Source of the DNA: an uncultured Geobacter sp.
GTDB lineage: Bacteria > Desulfobacterota > Desulfuromonadia > Geobacterales > CAIOGM01
Direction: 5' to 3'
Length of the DNA: 64,000 nucleotides
Assembly (NCBI GenBank): GCA_903902855.1
Contig: CAIUWK010000053.1
Span: 22,412 to 86,411 of the forward strand
Below are positions 43,919 to 51,814 of the stretch, piece by piece. Under the pieces are notes generated by a model. The model ran no database searches. It was not told the DNA's origin and saw only the letters and a program-made list of their open reading frames with translations. Position numbers and translations under genes: made by a program. The first letter of the stretch is position 1. Each line of letters starts with the position of its first letter.

Positions 43919-44947
43919 TCAATTGTTTTTCTTGTAGAAGGCCAGCATCTCCTGGTAGATCTTATCCTTGGGGTTTTTCTTGACGACCGAATCAAGGGCC
44001 TGTTTGTAGATGTCTATATTGATATGTTTGTCGATGGGGTAATCATTCGGAATGTAACCGGCATCCAGGATATGCTGCCAGAACTCCAGTATCCCCTTCC
44101 TCAGCGGGTCGGGATTCGATTCGGCAACCCTTTTCACGTAGGTCTCGTTGCGGATGATATCCTCGTCGATCTTCAGCGACTTGGTGTAGATAGCCACTGT
44201 CTCGTTTTCATTGGTTTTATAGAACCTGTAGGCACGGATCAGGGCGGCCAGGAAACGACGGTAGGTCTCCTTGTCGGCGTTCACCTTGGCCGTGGGGGCC
44301 ACGATGCGGCAACAGGTGTACTTGGGATAAAATTCCTCGATGTAGTGGGCAACTTTGAGCCCCTGATTCTTTTCCGCCAGTGAGAAATGGGGGGGCCAGA
44401 CCAGGCCGGCGTCCACCGCTCCCTTCTTCACCGCTTCCACCACCGCCGCGGCAGTGCCGAACTCCACGAAGGTGATATCCTTTTTGTAGTCGATACCGGC
44501 CTTCTTCAGTGCCCCCTTGAAGACCACGTCTCCGGTGGAGAGCTTCACCAGACCGATCTTTTTCCCCTTATAGACCTTGAGGTCATGACCGGAGAGTTCC
44601 GCCAGCCGTTCCGGCCGGGTGATGATGGCTTGGCCGCCGATCATGATCCCGCCGATGAAGGTAAATTCGCTCCCCTTGGAGATGAAGAGAAGCGGCGCGG
44701 TGGTGCCGAAGGTCCCCACATCCAGCTTCTCCGCCTTCAATGCGGCCATCCCCTCGGCGGCGCTGCCGAACTGAAACAGCTCCACGTCGACCCCTTCCTC
44801 CTTGAAATACCCCTTGTCCCTGGCCACGAAATAGAGGCCATGGGCCGGTTCGGGAATATAGCCGACCCGCAATTTCGGTAAGTCGGCAGCCAGGGAAGCG
44901 GTGGCCAGAAGCGACAACAACAAGAATACGGCGACAATACTTTTCAT
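43919..44947 (-). CDS. SsuA/TauA/NMT1-type substrate-binding protein with CCR motif (copy 3)
   Basis: 342 residues. Signal peptide with cleavage near ASLAADLPK, then RVGYIPEPAHGLYFVARDKGYF. It contains YTCCRIVAPT near residue 219. The C-terminal pattern INIDIYKQALDSVVKKNPKDKIYQEMLAFY is shared with copy 1, so these are recent paralogues. AAAGGAGG lies 9 bases upstream of the ATG. Confidence 0.85.
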   Translation of the reverse strand: MKSIVAVFLLLSLLATASLAADLPKLRVGYIPEPAHGLYFVARDKGYFKEEGVDVELFQFGSAAEGMAALKAEKLDVGTFGTTAPLLFISKGSEFTFIGGIMIGGQAIITRPERLAELSGHDLKVYKGKKIGLVKLSTGDVVFKGALKKAGIDYKKDITFVEFGTAAAVVEAVKKGAVDAGLVWPPHFSLAEKNQGLKVAHYIEEFYPKYTCCRIVAPTAKVNADKETYRRFLAALIRAYRFYKTNENETVAIYTKSLKIDEDIIRNETYVKRVAESNPDPLRKGILEFWQHILDAGYIPNDYPIDKHINIDIYKQALDSVVKKNPKDKIYQEMLAFYKKNN

Positions 44948-44974
44948 GAAATGATTCCTCCTTTGGTCTGGTTA

Positions 44975-45739
44975 CTACTGTTTCTTGTTTTTGGGGCAGC
45001 AGTCGGGGACACAAACAGCCTTGCCGGAAAGTTCCTTGTACACGTTGTCATCCGGTGCACTGTCCAGCAGGCGATCCAGGGCATCACAGTAAATCTCCTC
45101 GTAGACATGGTTCGCAAGAAAATCAGGGGGGAAGGTTGAAGAGTGAAGGTCAAGGCGCTTCCAGAGCCGCTCCAAGCGGTAATAGTCCGGATATGGATCG
45201 AAGTGAATGATCGGCTGATCCGTTCCCACCGATTTACTTCGCAGGAGTTCCGGCTCTGCCCGACTGCTTCGGTAGGCGCGGACCAGTGCCGCCGTCAGCC
45301 GGGTAAGGGTCTCCTTCTCCCCGGCACCCCCGGTGGCGGGGATGAGAATGACGATGCCGGACAGATCCAGGCGCTGCTGCACCCTGTCGTCCAGCTCGGC
45401 CAGCGGCCCGGTGGCCGTGGGGATCCCCCCGCCGGCGATGATGCGGAACCCTTTCCCTCCGGCGATGGCCTTAAGCCCCTCCCCCACCTCAAAAGCCCCG
45501 GCATGAATGGTTCCCTGCTCCAGCGCCGCCAAGCCGCTCCGGCTGTCGCTGAACCGCACCAGTTCCACCTTGAGCCCCTCCTGGGCATACTCCCCCTTCA
45601 GTTGCGCAATCCGGCAGAGAGCGGCGCCGGTATGCTCCAGATACCCCAGACGGAATAAACTCCCTCCGGCTTCACCGGATTTCACTCCGGACAACAGCAC
45701 TCCGACCATGAACAGGGTCAGGACGAACAACCTGTTCAT
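44975..45739 (-). CDS. shortened binding-protein paralogue with Cys-rich C-terminus (copy 4)
   Basis: 254 residues against about 345 in its neighbours. The signal peptide and the GYLEHTGAALCRIAQLKGEYAQEGLKVELVRFSDS start match the family. About 90 residues of the second half, including the CCR segment, are missing, while the C-terminal NHVYEEIYCDALDRLLDSAPDD block aligns again. It ends in CVPDCCPKNKKQ, a Cys cluster not seen in the others. The frame is intact and the start overlaps the ATPase stop as ATGA, so it may be a trimmed but working gene. Confidence 0.75.
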   Translation of the reverse strand: MNRLFVLTLFMVGVLLSGVKSGEAGGSLFRLGYLEHTGAALCRIAQLKGEYAQEGLKVELVRFSDSRSGLAALEQGTIHAGAFEVGEGLKAIAGGKGFRIIAGGGIPTATGPLAELDDRVQQRLDLSGIVILIPATGGAGEKETLTRLTAALVRAYRSSRAEPELLRSKSVGTDQPIIHFDPYPDYYRLERLWKRLDLHSSTFPPDFLANHVYEEIYCDALDRLLDSAPDDNVYKELSGKAVCVPDCCPKNKKQ

Positions 45740-46551
45740 ATGGCCTCCCCCGGCGAGAGAACCGTTTGTCCGCCGTCCAACTGGGACAAGATGTTTTCAT
45801 GGAGTACGTTCACCAGCCTGTTCCTGAGGAGCTGGAATGATTCAAGAAGAAACAGATCCTGACGGAGGCGGGGTCTGGGGATATCCACCGGGAAGATTCC
45901 CTTGACGCTCCCGGGGTTGACTCCCAGCACCACGATCCGATTGCCCAACAGGATCGCTTCCTCAACGTCATGGGTGACGAAGAAGACGGTTTTACGCTCC
46001 CCTTCCCGCTGTTGCCAGAGTTGCAACAGCAGATCCTGAAGACGCGCCCGGGTGATGGCGTCCAGTGCGCCAAAGGGCTCATCCATGAGGAGCACCGGCG
46101 AATCGATGGCAAAGACCCGGGCAATGGCGGCCCGCTGACGCATCCCGCCGGAAAGCTCCCCGGGAAGCTTGTCTTGTGCGTTGGGGAGGCCGACCATCTC
46201 CAGATATCCCGCGGCGATCTCCCTGTATTCGTTTCTCTTCTTGCCGGGAAAAGCCTGCTCCAGGGCCAGCACGATGTTCTCACCCACCGTCATCCAGGGG
46301 AAGAGGGAGTAATCCTGGAACACTACCCCCCGATCCAGACCGGGACCGGTAATGGGGTTCCCATCCAAGGTGATGGCGCCGGAGGTGGGGGAGGCAAGAC
46401 CGGCCAGCAGACGGAGCAGGGTGCTCTTGCCGCACCCCGAAGGTCCAAGGAGGCAGATAAACTCCCCAGCCTCGGCGGTAAGGGAGATATCCCGTAGCAC
46501 TTCATGGCTGCCGTAGGCGTACGAGACGTTATTGATGGCAATTTCATGCAT
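45736..46551 (-). CDS. SsuB/TauB-type ABC transporter ATPase
   Basis: 271 residues. Walker A GPSGCGKST, Q loop VVFQDYSLFPW, signature LSGGMRQRAAIARVFA, Walker B VLLMDEPFGALD, and the switch His in FVTHDVEEA. It powers the one or two permeases downstream. It is the only ATPase in the operon and is translationally coupled to the short binding protein. Confidence 0.92.
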   Translation of the reverse strand: MHEIAINNVSYAYGSHEVLRDISLTAEAGEFICLLGPSGCGKSTLLRLLAGLASPTSGAITLDGNPITGPGLDRGVVFQDYSLFPWMTVGENIVLALEQAFPGKKRNEYREIAAGYLEMVGLPNAQDKLPGELSGGMRQRAAIARVFAIDSPVLLMDEPFGALDAITRARLQDLLLQLWQQREGERKTVFFVTHDVEEAILLGNRIVVLGVNPGSVKGIFPVDIPRPRLRQDLFLLESFQLLRNRLVNVLHENILSQLDGGQTVLSPGEAI

Positions 46552-46564
46552 GGCAAACCTGTAC

Positions 46565-46600
46565 TTCCGGTGAATGGTGAAGGGTGAATGGTGAAAAAAA
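46565..46600. repeat. GGTGAAT heptamer array
   Basis: GGTGAAT GGTGAAG GGTGAAT GGTGAAA in the spacer between the NifX-like gene and the ATPase gene; single orientation. Confidence 0.75.
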
Positions 46601-46611
46601 CCGAATTCTTG

Positions 46612-46956
46612 TTATTTCAGATACAAAAAACGCTTGGAGGCGCGCAGCGTGGTGATTGCTTCGTCAATGGGACCGGTGAGCGGAAAAGCCCGGATACGGC
46701 GATAGAGTAAAATGTCGATGGCGCCCGGGCCGATCTGGGCGGCGACCACCGCCTTACAGTCGCTTATCAACTCCGCGCTCTGCTCCAGAAGAGTGTCGTC
46801 ATGCTGTTGGCCGGAGCAGGCAGGTGCGCTCACCCGCTCTTCCAGAAATTCGCACCGGTCATCGGTTACCCGATAGATCCGGAACCGGTCCGCCCGACCG
46901 AAATGGAGGTTAACGTTCTCACCGTCGCTGCTGGCTATTGCCACTGAAATGTCCAT
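46612..46956 (-). CDS. NifX/NafY-type FeMo-cofactor-binding domain protein
   Basis: 114 residues. The family pattern VAIASSDGENVNLHFGRADRFRIYRV is at the N-terminus, and a VVAAQIGPGAIDIL segment is in the middle. Proteins of this family bind NifB-co or FeMo-co and carry it during nitrogenase maturation. Here it supplies as a separate protein the domain missing from the NifB at 32.6 kb. It is the first gene of the ABC-QueG-DK unit and has leader element 3 directly in front. AAGGA is 8 bases before the ATG. Confidence 0.82.
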   Translation of the reverse strand: MDISVAIASSDGENVNLHFGRADRFRIYRVTDDRCEFLEERVSAPACSGQQHDDTLLEQSAELISDCKAVVAAQIGPGAIDILLYRRIRAFPLTGPIDEAITTLRASKRFLYLK

Positions 46957-46974
46957 GGACCCATTCCTTACACG

Positions 46975-47043
46975 AAAAAAAAGAGGCTACGAGGTTTCCC
47001 CATGGGGGGAGAACTCCGTAGCCTCCAGTTTTTCTGGTCAGCC
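46975..47043 (-). promoter_or_regulatory. leader RNA element 3, before the NifX-like gene
   Basis: On the minus strand AGGCTGA-CCAG-AAAAA-CTGG-A-GGCT, then a long terminator AGGCTACGGAG..CCTCGTAGCCT-CTTTTTTTT, ending 18 bases before the ATG of the NifX-like gene. Same organisation as elements 1, 2 and 4. Confidence 0.85.
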
Positions 47044-47091
47044 TGCGGTGGTACTGCTATTCAGGAATCAGATTGTACGAACTTTTGGGGA

Positions 47092-47120
47092 ATAATACCG
47101 AAGACGACCGAGGATGTCAA
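47092..47120 (-). promoter_or_regulatory. promoter of the NifX-ABC-QueG-DK unit
   Basis: On the minus strand TTGACA (47120-47115), 17 bases, TATTAT (47097-47092). The leader hairpin begins about 50 bases downstream. Confidence 0.82.
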
Positions 47121-47159
47121 TAGATAAATATATTTTCCATGTTTTTTATAGGAGTTAAA

Positions 47160-47231
47160 TCACGCGGCCTTCTGCAATCGCTCGGCAACCCAAACCTTGA
47201 TGACTGACTGCCTTGGTACGTGTCGCGACCA
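47160..47231 (-). pseudogene. C-terminal remnant of a CopG/BrnA-type antitoxin
   Basis: A short minus-strand frame ends in HVPRQSVIKVWVAERLQ before its stop. This resembles the last residues of CopG-type antitoxins (VPYQSLIKIFLAERI pattern, from memory). No upstream ribbon-helix-helix part and no toxin are seen, so only a scrap remains between two operons. Confidence 0.35.
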
Positions 47232-47278
47232 TTTATCATGCCGTTTATCTTGCCTCTCGATTTTTCTACCGTCTCAAA

Positions 47279-48361
47279 TCAGCAGACTGAGGCGGCCAGA
47301 CGCTCCGGATCAATGGGCCAGCGGCCATACTCACGGGCGGCAGCCATCAAGGCGTGGATATTCTCCTCCGGGCTGTTGATGGGGAGGGCGCACCCCATCC
47401 CCAGGATGTACCCTTTCGGGTTGGCGGCACCCTTTGCCAGACATTCCCGGACGTTGGCCCTCACGTCATCGGGAGTGCCGAGAACCATGACGCTGGTGGG
47501 ACGAATATTTCCCAGGAGCGCCACCCGCTCCCCCACGGCGGCACTGGCCCGGGCCAGATCCACTTCATCGTCCAGGCTCAAGACGGAGGCCCCTGAATCG
47601 GCCATATCCTCCCAGATCCGTGAGCTGTTACCGCAGACATGGAGAGAGGGATTCGCACCGGCCAGGGCGCCGACTGCGGTGACCACCTCCTTCAGGTACG
47701 GCAGGGCAATCTCCCGAAAAAGCCTGGGGCTGATGAGCGTTCCCGATGCGGTGGGCTCCGCCAGACCGATCCGGACACCGACTCCCACGGCAGCCCGGGC
47801 AAAGGCGATGACGCTCTCCGTAGTCAACCGGAGCAGACGATGGACGAACTCCGGATTTTTCCGGAGATCCCGGAGGAAGAATTCGGTCCCCCGGAGATTG
47901 CACGCCACGGTGAAGGGACCGGAGGTGGTCAGCGACACCGGAACCCCATCGCCGATCTCCCTGAGGACGATATCAGCCGCCTCCAGGAAGAGCGGCAACC
48001 GGCCATCCCGTTCCGGATCAGGTATCCGTAGCCGATCCAGGTCGGCAAGATCCTTGATGACGAAATCGCTCACATGGGCCGTGTTGTCGGTAAAGGCGAG
48101 CCTGCTCCCCATGGCCTCGGCTATGCCGGTGAGTCCCGGACCGGTGTTAACCAGATCCATGCCATACTTCTCCCAGGCGGCAATCTGCCCCCGGGCCATG
48201 AGCTTGGCCGACTGCTGGTATTCCCCCACGGTGACCCCGATGACCCGGGCCGCATAGTCGCTCATGAGCAGATTAACCGGTATCCGGTCATAGGGTTGAC
48301 CGGTGAGCGCCGCCACAGTCCGCTCCCGGGAGGTCATGGTTTCCCACTCTGTTTTTTTCAC
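47279..48361 (-). CDS. UroD/MtaA-fold methyltransferase-type protein (copy 1)
   Basis: 360 residues of the uroporphyrinogen decarboxylase superfamily. Instead of heme-pathway features it keeps the Zn-site pattern of corrinoid:thiol methyltransferases such as MtaA: LHVCGNS (His-x-Cys) and, near the C-terminus, GMGCALP. GTG at 48361 has AAAGGTG close by; ATG at 48337 is an alternative. It ends the five-gene unit UroD-MtaA-RamA-MT-UroD. Methyl transfer to or from a corrinoid protein is the expected role; no corrinoid-binding protein is encoded in the window. Confidence 0.78.
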   Translation of the reverse strand: MKKTEWETMTSRERTVAALTGQPYDRIPVNLLMSDYAARVIGVTVGEYQQSAKLMARGQIAAWEKYGMDLVNTGPGLTGIAEAMGSRLAFTDNTAHVSDFVIKDLADLDRLRIPDPERDGRLPLFLEAADIVLREIGDGVPVSLTTSGPFTVACNLRGTEFFLRDLRKNPEFVHRLLRLTTESVIAFARAAVGVGVRIGLAEPTASGTLISPRLFREIALPYLKEVVTAVGALAGANPSLHVCGNSSRIWEDMADSGASVLSLDDEVDLARASAAVGERVALLGNIRPTSVMVLGTPDDVRANVRECLAKGAANPKGYILGMGCALPINSPEENIHALMAAAREYGRWPIDPERLAASVC

Positions 48362-48388
48362 AATTCACCTTTCACACTTTGTAACTTC

Positions 48389-48530
48389 TCAGGTTGATAG
48401 GCTGAAGGCTTAAGGCTGAAGGCTGAAGGCTGAAGACTATGAGGAAAACCTCCGCAAAATCAATAAAGACGACTTATACGAGACGGGTTTAACCTTCAGC
48501 CTTCAGTCTTCAGCCTTAATATCTGAGTAG
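48389..48530. repeat. dispersed GGCTGAA-type element, copy 2
   Basis: It begins CTCAGGTTGATAGGCTGAAG and continues with heptamers AGGCTTA, AGGCTGA, AGGCTGA, AGGCTGA. It ends with GGTTTAACCTTCAGCC / TTCAGTCTTCAGCCTTA. The two ends are inverted and match the copy at 15324-15434. The right arm overlaps the last codons of the methyltransferase gene. Confidence 0.75.
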
Positions 48531-49072
48531 TTACCACTCTTTGTATAAATGGCCGCCACGGCCGTGCGGCGGTAATAATGACTGATCCTCCGGAGCCCGA
48601 AGGGGTTCAGCAGCAGATCCAGCTCCGTATGGGTATAGCTCTTGGCACAGTTGGGGCACTTGAAGTAGTGGGAGCAGCCGGCCCCGCAGACACTCCCCTC
48701 TCGGGGACAGCGGACCTCCATGAGCAGGTAGCCGCCGGGACGGAGGTTTTGGACCGCGTTCGCCAGATAGCGGCGCTGCTCCTCATACTGGGGGATGATG
48801 TTGAAGACGTAGGTTGAGACCACCAGATCCACGTTCAGCCGGCTCAGACAGAGCTGTTCCGTATCCAGGAGTCCGGCCAACCGTTGCACCGCCGGGCAGG
48901 GAATCAGCGTGGCAACCTGTTCCGGCAGATCTGCGGCAAAGACCGTGAACCCCTGCTCGGCCAGGTAGAGGGCGTTGCGCATGGTCCCGGTACCATAGTC
49001 GAGAACCCTGGTGGCGCCGCTCTGGCGAAAAAAACGCGCATAACGACGGATGCTGACTGCAGTTTGCGGCAT
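48503..49072 (-). CDS. class I SAM methyltransferase-like protein with Cys-rich insert
   Basis: 189 residues. Motif I is VLDYGTGTMRNAL, with an acidic residue after beta-2 (FAADLPE) and NLRPGGYLLMEV later, as in Rossmann-fold methyltransferases. A Cys-rich stretch with VCGAGC and KCPNC may bind Zn. The substrate is unknown. GGGAGG lies 7 bases before the ATG. The last codons (IKAED and stop) lie inside the GGCTGAA repeat element. It lies between the RamA-like activator and a UroD-type gene, so it belongs to the corrinoid methyl-transfer unit. Confidence 0.72.
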   Translation of the reverse strand: MPQTAVSIRRYARFFRQSGATRVLDYGTGTMRNALYLAEQGFTVFAADLPEQVATLIPCPAVQRLAGLLDTEQLCLSRLNVDLVVSTYVFNIIPQYEEQRRYLANAVQNLRPGGYLLMEVRCPREGSVCGAGCSHYFKCPNCAKSYTHTELDLLLNPFGLRRISHYYRRTAVAAIYTKSGNYSDIKAED

Positions 49073-49089
49073 AGATCCTCCCTTCTTAT

Positions 49090-50757
49090 TCAGAACCCCA
49101 TGGCCTTCATGAAGACCCGGTCAAAGTCGGCCCGACCGGTCAACTCCACCCGCGCCACATGGGGAGTCAGCGCCTCCAGTTCCACCCGGAGTCGGTCGCT
49201 GAGGAGGAGCAGTTCCCCCCCTGCCTGGGAGCTGTTTCCCAGAAAGGTGACCTTGCCGGCGCTCTCCGGGGGAAGGAGCCCCAGGATCAGCAGGCTCTCC
49301 TCCCGGAGGTGGAAGCCGAAGGAACCTGCGATGAATACCCGGTCGACTTCGAAGGCGGTCACCCCCCGCTCGTCCAGGAGGATGTCGATACCGGCCCGGA
49401 TGGCCCCCTTGGCCAGCTGCACCTGACGGAGATCCTTCTGGGTCAAAAAGACGTTGTCGGTGACACGAAACTGCGTGGAGCCGTTTTCCTTGCTGATCCG
49501 CCCGGCCAGCGGTTCCGGGAGTCGCTCCGCTGGGGTGAATTTGCCGGTGGGGCCGACGATCCCGTTCCTGACCAGCTCCGCCACCAGATCCATGAGCCCG
49601 CTGCCGCAGATCCCGGTGGCCTCGACCTTGCCGATGACCTCAAGCTCCACCTCACCGGCTCCGGTGATCCGCACCCCTTCGATGGCGCCGACGGAGGCCC
49701 GCATGCCGTGGGATATGTTCATCCCCTCGAAGGCCGGACCCGCTGCGGTGGAGGTGGCGGCCAGCAGACCGTCATGAGCCAGGATCATCTCCCCGTTGGT
49801 GCCGATATCGATGAACAGGGTGATGCCGGAGAGCTCTTCCAGTTCCGCCGCCAGGATGCCGGCGGTGATGTCGGCCCCCACATAGGCGGAGATCACCGGC
49901 GGGAGATAAACGACCCCTTTGGGGGAGATGGCAAGGCCGATCTCCACGGCCTCAAGATGATTCCCCCCGGTGAGGGTCGGGATAAACGGATACTTCCCCA
50001 GGGGGGCGGGATCGACCCCGGCGGCCAGGTGGAGCATGCAGGTATTGCCGCTGAAGACCGCTTCGTACAGCCACGAACGGCTGACTCCGGCATAGGCGGT
50101 GATTTCGCCGATGAGCCGGTTCAGCTCCGCCATCAGTTCCCCTTGCAGCTGAGCCAAGCCCCCCGGTTCGGCGCAGAATCTGATCCGCGACAGGACATCC
50201 TGGGCATGCAGACTCTGGGGGTTGAGGGCCGATGCCGAGGCCAGCTCCTTCCCGCTCACCAGATCCACCAGGGCGACGACCAGGGTGGTGGTGCCGATGT
50301 CCACGACTATCCCGCAGAGATCCGCGGCACTGTTCCCCTGTTCCACGGTCAGGAGCCGTTCCCCGGCAGACACGAAGGTCTGATGCAACTCCGGGGCGAA
50401 CCGTTTGCTGATCCAGGGAGAGAGCGCCACGCTGCGCCGTTTCTCTCCGGAGGTGATGATCCGGAGCCCGCTCTCGCTGCGCAGCGGAACCTGAACCGTC
50501 ACATCTCCCTGCAACTGGGCGTGGCAGGCGAGAAGCCACCCCGCCGACTCCCGCTCCGGTGGGAGATGACTCCCCGGCGGGAGGGTTATGTGAGCAAGAT
50601 CCTCCGGTGCCACCAGGACGGCACACTTGCCGCAGTGACCGGCGCCGTTGCAGGGAGCCTCAATGAGCACCCCCGCCAGGCGGGCCGCGGCCAGGATGGT
50701 GGTTCCCGACGGCACGTCGATTTCTATCCGCTCCGGCAAAAAGGTGACGCGACTCAT
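49090..50757 (-). CDS. RamA-like corrinoid-activating [2Fe-2S]/ASKHA protein (DUF4445 type)
   Basis: 555 residues. The N-terminal plant-type ferredoxin domain carries CNGAGHCGKC and a fourth Cys in LLACHAQ. The C-terminal ASKHA ATPase domain has VVDIGTTTLVVALVD and LFIDIGTNGEM. Proteins of this kind use ATP to reduce inactive Co(II) corrinoid to Co(I) on methyltransferase corrinoid proteins. ATG overlaps the preceding MtaA-like stop as ATGA. Its presence strongly suggests a corrinoid protein works with this cluster, although none is encoded in the window. Confidence 0.85.
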   Translation of the reverse strand: MSRVTFLPERIEIDVPSGTTILAAARLAGVLIEAPCNGAGHCGKCAVLVAPEDLAHITLPPGSHLPPERESAGWLLACHAQLQGDVTVQVPLRSESGLRIITSGEKRRSVALSPWISKRFAPELHQTFVSAGERLLTVEQGNSAADLCGIVVDIGTTTLVVALVDLVSGKELASASALNPQSLHAQDVLSRIRFCAEPGGLAQLQGELMAELNRLIGEITAYAGVSRSWLYEAVFSGNTCMLHLAAGVDPAPLGKYPFIPTLTGGNHLEAVEIGLAISPKGVVYLPPVISAYVGADITAGILAAELEELSGITLFIDIGTNGEMILAHDGLLAATSTAAGPAFEGMNISHGMRASVGAIEGVRITGAGEVELEVIGKVEATGICGSGLMDLVAELVRNGIVGPTGKFTPAERLPEPLAGRISKENGSTQFRVTDNVFLTQKDLRQVQLAKGAIRAGIDILLDERGVTAFEVDRVFIAGSFGFHLREESLLILGLLPPESAGKVTFLGNSSQAGGELLLLSDRLRVELEALTPHVARVELTGRADFDRVFMKAMGF

Positions 50758-51776
50758 GCCGTCCCCTTCACGCTATCGGTCATGGCCCGGATGGTCTCCA
50801 GGCTGGACGAGGTGCTGAGCCCGCAGGCCGGAGAGATGATATTTATGCCGTCGCGGATGAGCACTTGCGTATGCCGAGCGACCTTCTCCGCCTCTCCCCG
50901 TTCCAGCATGAAGGTGCTGACGTTCCCCATGGTGGTAAGAGTCGGGAACTCCTCCTTGAGGAGCTTCAGGTTCACCAGGGCGTCGGTACTCAGGGCGTCA
51001 GCCCGAAGCGCCGGCAGAGAGTGTTTCACGGATTGAAGCTTGCCGCAGATATGGACGATGACCGGAGCGCCGAAGCCGTGGATGCCGTCAATGACCCGGT
51101 TGAGATAGCGGACCGCATACTCTTCGAACATCTTGGGCCCCAGGATCTCCCCGGTGGCGGTGGGGTCGCCGATGGAGATCAGGGTGACGCCGTTGTTAAT
51201 CAGTTCCCCGGCAAAGGCGATGAGGAGATCGCTCACGTACTCCAGCACCCGATGAGAGTTCGCCGGTTCCTTGCGCAGTTCTTTCAGAAAAGTCACCGGA
51301 TCGATGATGGAGGCGGCGGTGCTGATGGGGCCGGTAAGGTTGCCGATGACCGGCGTGTCCGGGTGTTGCGCCGCCACCCGCCACCCGGCCTGGATCACCT
51401 CACTAATCCGACCGCTCTTGAGCATTTCGGGGATCTGCCGATAGACGACCTGGGAGGCGGAGGGGAAAAGTTCCCTCTCTATCTTCGGCTCACAGGCCAG
51501 GGTGCCGAAGTTGATCTCGCTCCCCAGGACCTCGGCTTCCACGGTCATGCAGAAGGGGATCCCCAGGTTCTCGAAACCGGTATCCTGATGAATATCACCG
51601 GCCAGGGCAGCCATGAGCCCCCCCTCGTGGTGGGCTGCGGGGAGGAGGTTGCCGGTGCGGTTCATGACCTCCACGATGGCGGCGTTCATCATCCCGCCGG
51701 TGCAGATGACCGGCGGTCGGTCCACCTCCTGACCATTGAGCACCCTGAGCAGACGTTCCTTGGGATTGAGACTCAT
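50754..51776 (-). CDS. UroD/MtaA-fold methyltransferase-type protein (copy 2)
   Basis: 340 residues. It starts MSLNPKERLLRVLNGQEVDRPPV, the usual MtaA/CmuA-type start, and has VIVHICGKLQ and SPACGLSTSS as the Zn-ligand elements. It most resembles MtaA-type methylcobalamin:thiol methyltransferases among the three copies. AGGAGG stands 6 bases before the ATG. It is second in the corrinoid unit and coupled to the RamA-like gene. Confidence 0.8.
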   Translation of the reverse strand: MSLNPKERLLRVLNGQEVDRPPVICTGGMMNAAIVEVMNRTGNLLPAAHHEGGLMAALAGDIHQDTGFENLGIPFCMTVEAEVLGSEINFGTLACEPKIERELFPSASQVVYRQIPEMLKSGRISEVIQAGWRVAAQHPDTPVIGNLTGPISTAASIIDPVTFLKELRKEPANSHRVLEYVSDLLIAFAGELINNGVTLISIGDPTATGEILGPKMFEEYAVRYLNRVIDGIHGFGAPVIVHICGKLQSVKHSLPALRADALSTDALVNLKLLKEEFPTLTTMGNVSTFMLERGEAEKVARHTQVLIRDGINIISPACGLSTSSSLETIRAMTDSVKGTA

Positions 51777-51814
51777 ACAAACCTCCTAATGTGTAATAAT
51801 CCTGTTCATCCTGT

